Shown here: positions 12,713 to 25,467 of the stretch, one piece after another | Position numbering within the stretch: the first letter of the stretch is position 1 | How the letters are laid out: each line of letters starts with the position of its first letter | Origin: Stercorarius parasiticus | Lineage: Eukaryota > Chordata > Aves > Charadriiformes > Stercorariidae | DNA: 64,000 nucleotides | Direction of reading: 5' to 3' | Assembly: GCA_013396915.1 (NCBI GenBank) | Contig: VWZL01001944.1 | Span: 186,001-250,000, forward strand | Position numbers and translations under genes: made by a program | The notes under the pieces: model-generated | Seen by the model: the letters and a program-made list of their open reading frames with translations, nothing else | Databases searched by the model: none | What the model was told of the DNA's origin: nothing

Positions 12713-12835
12713 CTAAATAAAAGAGAACTGTTGTTACTTTTCAAACTTTTTTTTTTTAATGCTGCAATGAAAAGCAAAGAAATAAAGCACAGAAGAGGTA
12801 GAGAAGCAGTGCTAACTTCTGTTTTCCATACTTAC

Positions 12836-12895
12836 TCCATTCATGGAGATGACTGTGCGTTGCCAATCTTTGTCCTGCAATGCCTGTGGGTCCAG
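12836..12895 (-). CDS. BCR: BCR exon 17: end of the C2 domain
   Basis: 60 bp, phase 0 to 0, encoding LDPQALQDKDWQRTVISMNG. Differences from remembered human are Lys for Arg (QDKDW) and Ser for Ala (VISMNG). It closes the C2 fold. It sits 7.7 kb from exon 16 but only 123 bp from exon 18. The donor is GTAAGT. Confidence 0.96.
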
Positions 12896-15800
12896 CTGAA
12901 AAACACAGAAGTTACCCATGAGCTAGGAACAGACTTCAGAGAAATCAGCTGGCCTGAAAGGCTTCCGTAAGTGAGCAGAGCACCACCACTTTCAGCATGT
13001 TATTACTTTTCCATAGGAAAACACACATTCCAAGGTTTCCCCAGTATCGGGTAACGAGACACTTGGATATTGTGTGGTTCTCTAAGCAGGGCTGATGAGG
13101 ACTCACACACATGGAAAATCCAGCAACACACATGCAGTGCCTGCTCAACAACAACGGCAACCTCAGCAAGCAAAATCAATGTTTGAAAGCCAATAACCTC
13201 AGCTTTCACAGGAAGAGAGACTGCACTCATTGCTGTAGCACAACAGGCACATCAACAGCCAAATTTGTCCCATCCCACAGGGCTAGGAGTCAGAAAACGG
13301 GAGGAGAGACTTCTGAAATAACTCTGATTTGAAAGAGAGGAAACTGTCTCCCTCTGCAGTCTTCTAGAGACAGGTGAGGTTGGATGAGTGTGAAATTACT
13401 GCACTGAACTAAAAAGCCAGGCTGGAGAACTTCAGAGCTCTTGGCTAGGAAGCTTACAAGAAAGACTATGTTCCACTGAATTCAAAAGACATAATGACCC
13501 TAACAGTGAAATCAAGGAAGAGAAATATGAAGTAATTCATACAGAGACAAGTAACAAGCCAAACCTCTGTCAGGATCTGGCAGAGGAGAAATGGAGAAAA
13601 TCGGCCCAGAAATCATGGGACGTCATCCTCCTTCAACCTGCCTATTCCTTTTCATTTCTATTTGAGCACAGAGGCAGAAAGAACTCCTAGACCTGCTATT
13701 ACAAGAACTCATTACACAGAAACAAGTTCTGACACAAAGCCCTGATCTCCCATTTTCAGCTTTGCATGATCTCTTTGGAGAGGACAGTTGCGAGGCTGGG
13801 GAGCAGCTGACAAGTACTCAAACATCACCCAGCCATTCCAATACTGCCTGGGAGAGTCCAAACACGTCTGAACACCTGAAGAGCGGCACTCAGCTCAAGC
13901 CAGCCTGGCAAAAGAGAGAAAAGACCTGTCTGCATGGGAACTTCTATCAGCAATCAGAACCAGCCAAAGCAAGCAGATTTTGGTGCCTCCTGAGATGGCT
14001 TTGTAACACTTTGCTCTTAAACACTGAGACACAGTAAAATCAGGAGGCGGCAACTGCAGTTGACTGTGTTTTGAGTTTACTGGCCTCAGCAAACAAAAGG
14101 ACACCCAGTAACTAGAGCTACTTCTGCAGCACAGCTCCTCTCTCTCACAGAGCCCCATGCAAAAGCAGAGTTCCCTGACGGGCAGAGGTAAATGTTGAAA
14201 CAATGGCAGCTGCAGTACAGTCTGTGAGATCTTAGATGCAATCATGCTCATTCAGATCATCAACGAACTAGCCCAATGCTGTTGACAGCTACAGAGACAA
14301 GTCCCTCACACCCTTCCCCACTCCCCAAAAAAGACAACCAGCAGAGAGAAAAGTTTCTCCCTGCTTGCTCACGCTGCAGAGACCCCAAGAAGCAAGAGAC
14401 AAGCAAGTCAGGCCAACCTTATCCCTGCGCACTTTGTTACGGACGTGAGCCCACAGCGGGATGCTGCCAGCACACACATGCTTTCCTGTCGAATTGGACC
14501 GGTTCCTGTAGGTGCAACTCTGGCAGAAATTCCTGAAGACCCCTTGTAAGGAATAGTCAGTAACCAGTAGCTCCCACATTTTGGGACTGCACAAAGGTCC
14601 AGGAGGCCACTGGGCAGCAGCACTTAGCTTCAGTGCTTCAGCAAACCCAAATAACAGACTGCTTGCCAGGAGGGTTTGCTTATAACTCTGGCAGAACAGA
14701 TCCGCCCCCGCCTGTGCGGCTCGCCAAGGTCCCTACAAGTTGGCCAGAATCTAGGCTGTTCTTCCCTGAATTTCCGTGCTGGAAGTTTGGTTTCTTTCAA
14801 CAACTGCATTCTTTCCCAGAAACAAGAGGAAACCATTTCTGAAGTGTCTGGTTTCCTATGAAGAGCAACCATGCTCATTATTCCTGAAAGCTTGATCTCC
14901 AGCTGCCTAAACAGTCATCTCATTAAGCTGCCACAATGGCCCTGCTGATAGACACAGTCACAGCCAATCCTCTAGCTCGGAAGCAGTTTTCCGTGCTTTT
15001 AGAATGGAGCCACCGAGAGTGTACTATTTATAGCAGGGAGAGATTGCTTAAGATTGAAGGGGAAAGGTGGTTTTGAATATTTGCCAAATATTCAAAGGAA
15101 GAGTCCAGCACGGTCCATTCACAGTTTAAGCTAACAGGTATTACTGGTTACGTCTCAGTGATGACCAGAGAACTCGTACTACTGTGTAAGATGAAAGCAA
15201 GTAAAGAGCTATTAGAAAGTATGAGCCAAACAAAGTCCTACTCTGTCTCAAGAGTGAATATCGTACGGCTGCAAAGGACTAGCAAAAGCAGTGTGCTGGA
15301 GCTGAGAGCTCAGAGACTCTTCCGTGCTGGGTAACTACTGGAGCTGAGCAAGGACTGTGAGTGTTCCTGCTGCTGCCTCTTGTCCCCTTATCTCTGAACT
15401 CCGTTGCAGGACCCCCGTGCACCCCACCTGCTGTTTGACTCCTGCTGGAGAACAGCTTGTACTGAATGGAGGCAGCTAGGGAGAATAACCACCGGGGAGT
15501 GGGTCTCGCTGACCCGAGCCAACCCTACATGAATCACTGGCAATAACTGCAACAATAAAAAAAAAAATATCCCTCCCAAGGTGCTTTTTAAATAACAAAG
15601 CGAAATGATGGAAGCTAATAAAAGAGCAAAGCTTGAATAAGCTCTCAGCAACACCGAGTGAGACAGGAAGACCAGGTCTAGCAGTCTGATAAAGCCACAG
15701 TAGGAAATAAGAGAGTCAATAGGAAACCAAGAACGTCATTTAGACTTTGAGCAAGTTTTCAGTCCTAGACCCTACAGATGACTGACCTTCTAAGGCCAGC

Positions 15801-18800
15801 AAGAGCAATACGGGGAAAGGGCAGCTGGAGCAGACGGGTTACAAAGCAGACTGAGGACAAAGAGAGTTAGTGAGTATGATGCTCCAGCACAGAGAGAGCC
15901 TGTGACAAATGGGGTCATGCTGTCTTCTGGCCTGATTTGGAGATCAATGACCTGGAAGAAGAAACACCAAGTAGAAGAATGCAATCGACAGTGTGCCAAA
16001 AGGAGGCCGCTCCAAGCGAGCAAGCACACAGCGCTCATTCTCCCAGCTCAAACGGGGAGGCACTGTGAAATGGCTGCTTCTGCATTAATTTGAAGGTGAA
16101 ATTTGCTGCACCTCTAAACATTTCCTTCAAACTGAGTGACAAAAGGACCTGTCCCATCTCCACTGAAACTGTGAAAAATTGTGCTGTTTCCATGACCTGC
16201 TAAAACCCTCAAAGACTATCTCACAGGTTTGTTTGCGCAGTCCCCACTAAAAGTGCATACTGCATAGGAAAACTACAAACAAACCAGTTTGTCTTTACTC
16301 CTCCAGCACCTCCAGACCCCTTGCGACCCATTCTTTGGCATTTGCGGTGGCAAGCTACAGGCCCAAATTCACTAATGAATCAAGCAGATGCCTCTCTGTA
16401 TCCTGCACAAAACACAATAGAACAAAGCAGCTCAGCTCTGCAGGGATTTCTGAGGGCAAGTCTCTGGCCCTCGTACCAGCTTGGCACTGAATGAAGACAA
16501 TTAGTGCACAGAAGTCAGTAGAGGCTAAGTGTGCAAAACACAGAGTGGCAAGGACCTGGGAAAAAGGCAAACTGAGGATGCTGGTCAATGGCAAATGCAA
16601 GCCAGGCACTGAGAAGAAGGGTGTCTGTGCTCTCCCTTAGGAAACCACCGCAACAGTTTGATGAACTTTTTTTTCCCAGAAGAGAAGAGAAAGTACACAG
16701 AAAGAGGAAAAAATGAAAAAGCATCAACAGAAATCAAATGCCTGGGAGCAAGGACTGAGGCAACCTTAAGGTTAGTGTGTTTTATGCTATTTTTTCACAT
16801 TACTTCCTCCTTTTATTAAATCTCCCTGGCAACTTTACACTCCATCAATTTTTAATTGTAACTGATGTCACATACACGTTGTCAGAGTCTCACTGCTGCT
16901 GGTAACTCCCAGTCCAGCCATAACCCCATTCTTCTCCAAGCTCCCCACTGACATGTTAATCTTTCCCGCCATCACTCTTTAGACATGACCCATTGCCTCC
17001 TTCATTTCCACCCTGTTTTCACTGCTGGGATACTTTTCTGCATGAGCAAACTGTTTAAATGAACTGCAGTGTGTAAAAGGTTTTCTGAGTTGACACTTGG
17101 GAGGTGCAGCATGTGACAATCTGTTTTACATGGAAAACAACCTAGATGTCTGAAATAGCCACGTGCACTGCCATGAGACATCCCAGATAATTAAGGAGGT
17201 AAGAGCGATTGTTTTGCATGGCAACAGAGGAATGGTGTTGCGCTGCTACCACAGAATGACTGATCTAAGGTCATATCCTCTCTCATTTTCCAGCACTGCT
17301 GTGAGGGAGAAGGAAATGGTTTGCCTGAGCTGATCATGCAGAAAAAAAAAAACCAACAAAGGAAACAGCATTTCTAGGAGGCACCAACTGGAGGAGATGG
17401 ATCACAGGATGAAGCGTCAGTTTACTCATGCAATCTGTTCCCAAGGCAGAGGCCAGTTTTGCTGACACATGTGCCCACTTAGATGCAGAGTCTCAGGACC
17501 AAACAAAAGGCTGCTACACTCAAAACACGTGGACCTGCCTGCCACATGAAGTGCAAAATTCAAAGGGCAAAAGGGCCAGCCTCCCAAGTGCCTAAGATGG
17601 ATTGCAAGGTACAAGACAAGAAAATAAAAATAAAATAGAGTTCAAAATGAGAGGAGCTGATGATTACAACTGAGCTAAGCTTCATGTTTTCTCCTGTAAG
17701 ACAATGTCCATTTCTTCCTCCCCTAAGCCCCCCAATAATTTCAGTTTCACAGACTACCCAGGAATGGCACCTTCTCCCTGTATTTCTCATGTCCAAGATG
17801 TAACAGAAGCCACCAACCACGCATGCTGGCTAGTTAAATGCTGAACATCCAGTGCTGCCATTCCCAGAAGGTCGGATGAGGACTTCACTTCTACATTTAC
17901 ATGAGGTTCTCCCATATTAAAACTCGTGGTTTTATTTTTCAGGGATAAAACTTGCAGGTTCGCAAGCAACGAAGCTCTTGCATGTGGCTATAAAAACAGG
18001 TAAATAAAATATTCCATAGGAAAAGAAAATATGATCAATGGGAGCTATTAAAATTGCCTATTCCTGGAAGCTTCTGACCACATGGACCGATTTCCAGTCT
18101 TCCTTCCTCCAGTGCCATTATGTAATGGAGAGATTTAATAAACATTTCACAGCCAAAACAGTCCTTGTCTCCTTGATGCATTGTCCTCATCACTGCAGCT
18201 CAGAGAATTTGGTGAGTCATAAATCCCAGTAATGGGAAGTTACAGATTTACAATAATACGTGGCTTAACAATACATTGCGATTTAGCCAACACAGAAATT
18301 TCCCTGTTTTTATCAGCAGGAGGATGCAGACATGACTCTTGATGTTCCCAGAGTTATTAACTAAAGGGAAGTTAGGAAAAAAAACCTCATCCAACTTCAC
18401 AGAATTTTACACAAGATAGATTTGTCTCAATAATGACAACACAACAACAAAACAGAAAGCCCTAGATACAGTAGCAACTCTAAAGTAAACAAAATTTAAT
18501 GTAAAAGCACTTGGGAAAATCCTGAAAGAAAATTCCTATAAAACCAGTGATTGGAAAAGACGCTGACAGCGTTAATACAGCTAACCTTCAGCCACAGGTT
18601 GCAATTTGATTTTGTTGTTGCATTATGATGATTTCTTAATAGAGAAATGGTGTTTGCTTTAAAAACAGAACTAAAACAAAACATAAGCCTTTAATAATTC
18701 TTATCAACCCAACATCTTACCAGAATCTCTTATGACTTCTCTTTGCAATTATTCAATACTGCTAAGAAGTTGTGTGATGGGAGAGAAATCAGAGAATTAA

Positions 18801-20605
18801 CAGGATGTTCTGAGAGTTCACCAAATTTCTTTATAAATTGCAAGGGGGATTTACTGAAAGCAAGAGGACTTTTGCATTTGCCTTTTATGATACAACAGAA
18901 TGCAACTTTTGCACATTAATCAAAAACACTTTTATTGATTTTTTGTTTGGTTGGGTTTTGGTTTGTGGGTTTTTTTTTGTTTTTGTTTTTGTTTTTTTTT
19001 TAACTTACCAATGTTTAGATTTCTCTAAAAGAATCAATATGGAATTCATATTCAAGTGTCACCAAAGAGCATTTTTACCTATTAATTTAAGTATGAAATG
19101 TTTTAACAGTACAAGTGATTTAAACATACAAGTGCTATGCATAAAAACGCCCACTCTTGTGGAAAAAAAAATTTGTTAAAAATTCAAAAGATTTTATTCA
19201 TTTTTAAATCATTCTATGCAAAATATTTGAAGAATTTAGAGGGTCAGTGATTTCAGGGTTCTCCATTATAAGCAAACAAATCTCCAGGGCATTTCAGGGC
19301 TGAAAACTTGCTCTTTTGTAGTTGCTCAGCTCGATGGAAATAAGCTTTTGTTAGCAGAAGGGACGTACAGATTTCTGGCTGGCCTGACACACACACACAG
19401 GAGGCACCCTGTACTAGCATTTATTGATTTGTACACGAGTTTTCTTTCAATCACCCACCATGACTTTGGCGACAAAAGCTTTCCCTGAAAAGGGCATGGC
19501 AGCCTCAGGGCTGCAAGGAGGGAGGGAAAGGAACAGGCCTAATGAAACCCATTTAGACAATGAACCCTTCTGGAGTAAAGGTGAGATATGATCCTGCAGG
19601 CAGCTCTCAATCAGAGCTGTTTCTGAAGTCCCACAAATGGCCTTGGCCTGTGTGACCATCACTCAAATGTTGGGGAGAGCTGTCATTCATGGAGTGATGA
19701 AGAGTCAAAGGTAAATGGAGGGGAACTGGTGCTATTTTTCAGCGTGCCAAAAAGAAAAACATATCTGGGCAGGGTCTCTGTTCAGTACAACAGCCAGTCC
19801 AACAAAAAGAATATGTCCGCAGAGCAAGCATTTTAACACCCTCCTAAAGTTGTGGACAGACAGTGCAATGAACTAGAAGAAAAAGAGGAATATGTTCTCC
19901 ATGTCATCCTCCACTGATGGCCTGATTTCTCCTGCATGGAGCTTTAGCGCTTTATCACACAGCAGCTCCCCGAGAGCAGCATCCGTTTGCAATCATCTCA
20001 TCACTTCCCCTATTGTATTACAAATTTGTCACACAGACAAAGTGTCCTGTGCTGATTCTCAGCAGTGGAAGTCTCTCTCCGATGCAGCCTGCTGTCATGG
20101 ACACTATACCCTGGACATGGCAGTTATCAGGACAATAAGCCTGTCCTCCAAGGCCTTGCTATCACATCAATCATCTTCCAGCATGTAAAGAACATAGCAT
20201 TTCTTCCACATGATTTACAGAGGGGATAGTATATTCATTGCTTCCTCTTTTGTCACAAATGGAGCATCCTGAACAGTGCCCAGGGTTCAGTGATAGTGCA
20301 GTTCCTATACACTGTGCGGGAAGTTTTGAAGTTAACAGGCAAATCAGAGATCAAAAGTAAATTTTCATGAAAAAGCATCTATTCCATAAGGGTAACTGAA
20401 GCAGACATAGGGGACAAGGCAAGAAGGAAAAAACCGATAACTTCCTGCCTCTGAATCACACCATACACCTCACTATCTGGAGAAAAAGCTCCAATGCTGA
20501 GACAATCAGAAGGAAGAATAAAACCTCCCTGGTGCACTCCAGGATACAAAAATCCTGTTACGTTTTGCAGTAAGGGTAGCAGGAATGAGTTAAGCACAGT
20601 CTTAC
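12896..20605 (-). other. BCR: BCR intron 16 (7.7 kb)
   Basis: 7710 bp with a GTAAGA donor and TTCAG acceptor. It contains a G/T-rich low-complexity tract at about 18938-19004 (TTTGG, GGTTTT and TTTTTG units), an A run with ACCAAC at 17341-17360, and a short CA repeat near 19388-19400. No transposable element or gene was recognised. Confidence 0.8.
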
Positions 20606-20737
20606 TTGGATCTGTCCTTTCCCCATTATGCGATCCGTGCTCTCTCCATCCTCTTTGGTGAGCTTGGTTTTGTTGTAGCACTTTTCATAACACAGAATCC
20701 GCAGAGTTTGTGAACCTTCCAGCTCAATCTCAAACTC
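20606..20737 (-). CDS. BCR: BCR exon 16: C2 domain, symmetric cassette exon
   Basis: 132 bp, phase 0 to 0, 44 codons: [20 protein letters not shown], then [20 protein letters not shown] and QIQ. It continues the C2 sandwich. These 44 codons correspond to human residues 961-1004, which I recall as the segment missing from human BCR isoform 2, so in-frame skipping is plausible in this species too (inference). The acceptor ends CCTGCAG and the donor is GTAAGA. Confidence 0.97.
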
Positions 20738-21417
20738 CTGCAGGGCACCAGGAAAAGAAAGAGCAATGAATACATTGCAGCAGGACGCTAGTCTCTTAAT
20801 GATCAATATAGTTTCCTTAAAACTCATGAGGAGGTAGCACTGAAGGACTGACCAAAACCTCCTCCCTAACAGATTTGGTCTAGAAATAAACTGAAATTGT
20901 ATTTTGTATATGTAAGATGGTCAAATCAGAGACTAAGGAGTCAACCATCCTAGCCGGGTTCCACTGAGTTTCAGCAAACCATCATTCAAAGAAACAAACT
21001 CACCCACCTTCCCTGTATTTAATTTTGCTCCCCAGCAGGTTTGAGTTGTCTGTAAACACGCAAAATGTCTATATCTAATTCTTCCCCCTCACAACAAATA
21101 AACAAAACCACTTCCTCTTTCAATATATTCTCACTTACGTCTTTCAAAAATATAATCAAGCATGCATCTGTTTAAATGATGAAATGCTGGACAAGAGCCC
21201 TTTGTACTGAAATGTTTGTTTAACTGTAGCTAATTCAAGAGAAAATCTTCTGCAAGCCCTGACAGAAATGAACCTGGCATAAAAGTGTTCTCTGAAAAAC
21301 AGCACATGCAGCCCAAGTGCTAAGCATGCAGCAAGTTACTCCATTTGTGGGTTTTCTGCTCACATGCATTAATGTTTGGCACATAGAACAAGTCACATTA
21401 AGAAAAATCCAACCTAC

Positions 21418-21515
21418 CTCATTCCAGTTGGGCTCTGTGGTGTCTCTGTAAACTCTAGTTTTAGCCTTGTTCACAAAATACCCAAAAGAATCCACCTCTA
21501 ATGTGCAGTACAAAT
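21418..21515 (-). CDS. BCR: BCR exon 15: C2 domain
   Basis: 98 bp, phase 1 to 0. Completes Asn, then [19 protein letters not shown] through [13 protein letters not shown]. The pattern C-T-L-E-V-D, then T-R-V-Y-R-D and E-P-N-W-N-E is the classic C2 signature, where the second strand is followed by the P-x-W-N-E turn. One change from human (Thr for Ala in DTTEP). The acceptor is CCCTGCTCAG and the donor GTAGGT. Confidence 0.97.
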
Positions 21516-22710
21516 CTGAGCAGGGGAGACAGCGACAGAAACTTTTAAAAAATTACTCGAAACTCTGAACCTGCATTAATCACTTTCAGGGTGTGTCTTC
21601 ATTTGCATGTTCTTTGTATTAGTATCAGTAACACTATTCAGCACAAATCTCAACATCCGGACCAGCAGATTTGCCTTTACGAAGCTGAAGTACCAGCACA
21701 GCCGCATAAATGACATCAGCACAGACAAGCCCTTCACCTCTACCATGAATCAGGTGTATGCTATTACCTAGTATTTCCCAAATCAATCCACAATGAGCAG
21801 AAAGTGCACACCAATGAGAAATTAAACTTCCCCAGGTAGATATTGGACCCCATCACCACATCAGAACCAATTTCCCTGAGAACAGCAGCAGTATAATATC
21901 CCTCAGAGAGTAGGTTAGGGGCCAACCATCAAAAACTCATTGTCTTCATCAAGTGGTTAATCAGGTGGTACCTGGTGTTTTTGAAGAACTAGTAACGATC
22001 TGTAGACATTGCCCCTATTTGTAAGTTATGTTCCAAGTGATGTTAGCCAGCATCTGGGAAGTCAATGGTTCAGCAGGAGGACGGCCAGCAGAAAGCACGT
22101 ATGCCCAGTACCTTTCCCCCTGAGCCTGCACATGCAGCTTTGATAAGAACAGGGTCCCCAGCCACATGGCTGGGTAAGCTCTGCAGCTTTCCATGGATTG
22201 TCCTCATCAATGGCTGAGAAGCACGTTTATTTCTATGGGTGTCCACTTCATTCTATTTTTTTCACCTGTTTTGATCCTTCTGTCAAATCACTCCCCTGAA
22301 TTATAACACCTCTTTCTTTACACCAGAAGTTCTGGATGTCAGAGAATCCTTTCCATTCTTTCATTGCAAAACAAAATACAGTTGAAAGAATTCTGGATAA
22401 GGGCTGACTCGTATCTAAAACTGTTGGGTAACTAGCAAACACTGCTTTAAAAAAAATACCAACAGACGACCTAAAAAATAACACTGCATGCTTGATCCTG
22501 ATCTTCCTGAGAGTTAATAGTAGCATTAAAAGATTGCATTCCCCTAAATTTACACCAATGCCCCAATTTCATTTCCAGTTCCCCAAATCACCTCTCTTCC
22601 TCGCCATCATCCCAGATGCTGCGATCCTAAACCAGTCAACTTCCAGCTGTCATAGCACCTGAATTACCAACCCCTATCAATACCTCTGTGTGTTACAGAC
22701 TGCAACTCAC

Positions 22711-22785
22711 TTGAACTTTGCTTGAATCCCGTGGCAGAGTGGACAATGACATTCAGGAATCCATAGAGACCTGGGGATTCATCAT
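22711..22785 (-). CDS. BCR: BCR exon 14 (human b3): C2 domain
   Basis: 75 bp, phase 1 to 1, exactly the human b3 length. Encodes [20 protein letters not shown] then FKQSS, identical to the human protein as remembered. [15 protein letters not shown] is the first strand of the C2 domain. Because 75 is a multiple of three and both ends share a phase, skipping keeps the frame. The acceptor reads TTTTGTACAG and the donor GTGAGT. Confidence 0.97.
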
Positions 22786-23620
22786 CTGTACAAAAGACCC
22801 AAGGAATTTTGTTACTTTCACAGAGGAGCCAAGAGTGAAAGACAGAGTGATGAGATTGGTATTACACAGGTTAATGAGCAGAGGGGTAAACTGCCTCTGA
22901 AAAGGATGGCAGGAGCATGTAATCTAGCCATTTCAGCAAAAGAGGAGACTGTTCCAGGTTCAGTGTCGGTTTCACCTGTAATGCCTTCTGCCAATGTGTG
23001 GCTTTTACAATGATATTTTTAGGGTCAGCAAGACAGCATGGAAGAAATTCAGAGGAGAAAAAGTAAAATATAGAGGCTAAATCTATATTACCAGATGAAA
23101 CAGTAATTTAGGATGGTCTCTGACAAAATTTTGGCCAACTAGTGTTCTTCCAAAGGATTCCCAGGCATAGTTCAAAGTTGTCCCAGGCTAGGATTTCCAA
23201 CAGACCACTCTAATTCCTGGCATGATGGCTGCACGTAAAGACCATTTCCTAGTCAATGAATACATATTGGAGGATGTCCAGGAATATTTCACTACTTTAG
23301 AGGTAGCCACATCATTTGGAGCTTGTATTTTTATTGTTGCAGCAAGTAACATTGGTATGACAGATTGTTATTGTTCCCGCTGCTCTCTTTTTGTACGCCA
23401 TCATCTACTTCAACTAAACTACACAAGCTGGGTACATATGGCCTCAGTTTTTTTTTGTTTTTTTTTTTTACAGGAACTCCCAGTTTGTAACTCATCACCA
23501 GGTTGAAGCCTGCAGCAAAAAGAAACAGTAAGAGCAGTTCTAGGGAAAATGCACAAAGGCAGGCAGAGCTAGGTTTTCACTGCAGCCATACCATGTAAAA
23601 GCATAAACTAAAGGTCTCAC

Positions 23621-23725
23621 CTTCCTTATTGATAGTGAGGGGAATATTGTGGACTGTCTGAAGCTTCACACAGGAGTTTGTCAGCATCTGAAGTTCCACC
23701 GATGTGAGTGAGAAGCTTTTAAAGC
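23621..23725 (-). CDS. BCR: BCR exon 13 (human b2): start of the C2 region
   Basis: 105 bp, phase 1 to 1, same length as human b2. Encodes [20 protein letters not shown] and on to [10 protein letters not shown] plus one base. Changes from human are Lys for Arg in CFKSF and Asn for Ser in VHNIP. It links the PH and C2 domains. In human chronic myeloid leukaemia, breaks just downstream of this exon give the b2a2 (e13a2) fusion. The acceptor ends TTGGCAG, the donor is GTGAGA. Confidence 0.97.
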
Positions 23726-24322
23726 CTGCCAAAGAGATTCAAAGAGGGAGGAACTAAAATTCAAAGCAGAGGCTGGGTGCATGCTCCCTCATTCTGGGCA
23801 TACATAGGATAACTGCTCCCTGGGCAATGCTCAGCAGGAGTACTGTGGTGCTCAGGACTGTAATACAGCCACAGCTCAGCTCTACTGGGGGCATATTTAG
23901 ATACTCTGGAGTAAAAAGTCTCAGGATCATTCACAGGAAACAAGGGCGGCTTTTATCTTCTTGTAAAGCCAAAAAGCACTCATGCTAAAAAAGTAAATAA
24001 TTTTCTTTGCACTGGAGGCAGGTAAAAGGGTGCAGCTGTTCCCTCTACCTGGAATTGCACAGAGCTCTGATCTCTAGGGTAAATGGGACAATCACTCCAC
24101 ACACTTATTCAGTGCTCTCCCTATACGTTTCCTTCATGTTGCTGCAAGCAAAAGATCCCCAGACAGTCTCAGATGCGCAGAGACGGAAGACATCCATGTT
24201 GTGCTGTGGATTTCAACGCACATGACTCATTTTGCAGGGAACCCTGCCCCACACTTCATCCTCTAGACTCCTGCTCTCTAATAAGATCCCATTGTACCAA
24301 TGCCCAGTTGAGACACACTCAC

Positions 24323-24398
24323 ATTTCTTCTGCTGCTCCCGGATGTTCTCCCTCCACTCCGCCCTTTCATAGTCCGATGAAATGAGGAATGTGTAACT
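24323..24398 (-). CDS. BCR: BCR exon 12: C-terminal helix of the PH domain
   Basis: 76 bp, phase 0 to 1, encoding SYTFLISSDYERAEW then RENIREQQKK plus one base of the next Cys codon. The Trp in ERAEWRE is the near-invariant tryptophan of the PH C-terminal helix, marking the domain end. Identical to human BCR as I recall it. This is exon b1 of the human major breakpoint region. The acceptor ends GTGCAG and the donor is GTGAGT. Confidence 0.97.
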
Positions 24399-25280
24399 CT
24401 GCACAGGAAAATAGAAGAAAATGGGGTATGCATTAGTCTGACCGACGACTGAGAGCAGGTCTGTCTGCCTCCCACCCTCCTCCAGTGGAAATTGTTGGAT
24501 ATACTGTCCTTCTACTACTCCTGCCGGTTGCCCTATGTCACAGCTCTGTCAGTGACAGGCAGGACTTTGGCAATGTGCTTTCTCAGCAATGTGCCAGTGG
24601 CACCAACACGGACTCCTGCAGTCAGAGCTTTCACAGAGCTCCACCCTGCAAACAGCAGCTGCGACCCTGGCAGCATGAGGTCCCATGGCAGCTCTGTGCT
24701 ATTCCTCACAACAGTTGCACCAGGAAACCCAAAAGCCCCAGGCACAGGCCTAGACACCGATGCAAACTGAGGAAGCAGTGACCAGCTTGTGGATTTTCAC
24801 TGAGTAGCAACAGGGTCTTGTGAGAATCCTTCACTATGTGCATGGAAAGGCCACAGTGACAGGTTACAGCACTGCCAGAGCAGGGGATACCTCTGGCACA
24901 CTGAGCATCCCACAGTGCTAAAGGAGACTGTTGTCAACCTTTCAGCATCCTTGGTGCCAAGTGCAGCCTACAGGCCTGAGAAGACAGACCTGAGTGTGCT
25001 AAGCCTTGAATTCGAAGGGGAGTCTAGAAGGCAGCTGCTGCAGAGCTGTATCTTAGGTGAAGAGAGACGTTCCTGTTGCTCTGCTCAGGCAGGTGCTGAG
25101 GTAGGGGATTAATTTCTAACACTATTTTTTAAATGCCAATGTTGTATACAAATTAGTCATAGCCTTACAAGACGCCATCATAACCTCTGGTGTAGCAAGG
25201 GTTAGTTGTCTGCTGCTTGGAAAGTGCTTTCCATAGACAGTAGCGGGCATGAAGACCTCCTTGTACAACAGCGTATACAA

Positions 25281-25294
25281 ACACACACACACAC
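25281..25294 (+). repeat. AC microsatellite, seven units
   Basis: Perfect (AC)7 in intron 11 between exons 11 and 12. Confidence 0.9.
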
Positions 25295-25347
25295 TCTCCC
25301 CTTGACCTCTGCCTTGTACACTGAGGGAGACCAGAAGAGCCACTCAC

Positions 25348-25467
25348 CTTGCCATTGCGATTGTGTACCCGGAAGGCCATGTTGGGAGACATCAGCAGTA
25401 GGAGGGATTCCTGCTCTGAGAGCTTCTTTTTCAACCTCTCAATGACCTTACTGCCTTTATTGGCCCT
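25348..25467 (-). CDS. BCR: BCR exon 11: PH domain
   Basis: 120 bp, phase 0 to 0, 40 codons, from RANKGSKVIERLKKKLSEQE through LLLLMSPNMAFRVHNRNGK. The first half is a basic, helix-forming part of the PH insertion and the second returns to PH strands. Differences from remembered human are VIERL for ATERL, Asn for Ser in SPNMAF and in VHNRNG. The acceptor is CCACCCTTCAG and the donor GTGAGT. Confidence 0.97.

Larger units (their letters stand above)
7442..12835 (-). other. BCR: BCR introns 17-22
   Basis: Intron sizes: 22, 637 bp; 21, 1054; 20, 613; 19, 1480; 18, 833; 17, 123. All begin GT and end AG. Apart from T and A runs I recognise no repeats, RNA genes or extra coding sequence. Open frames on either strand here are overlaps with the exons or unremarkable. 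Confidence 0.85.
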
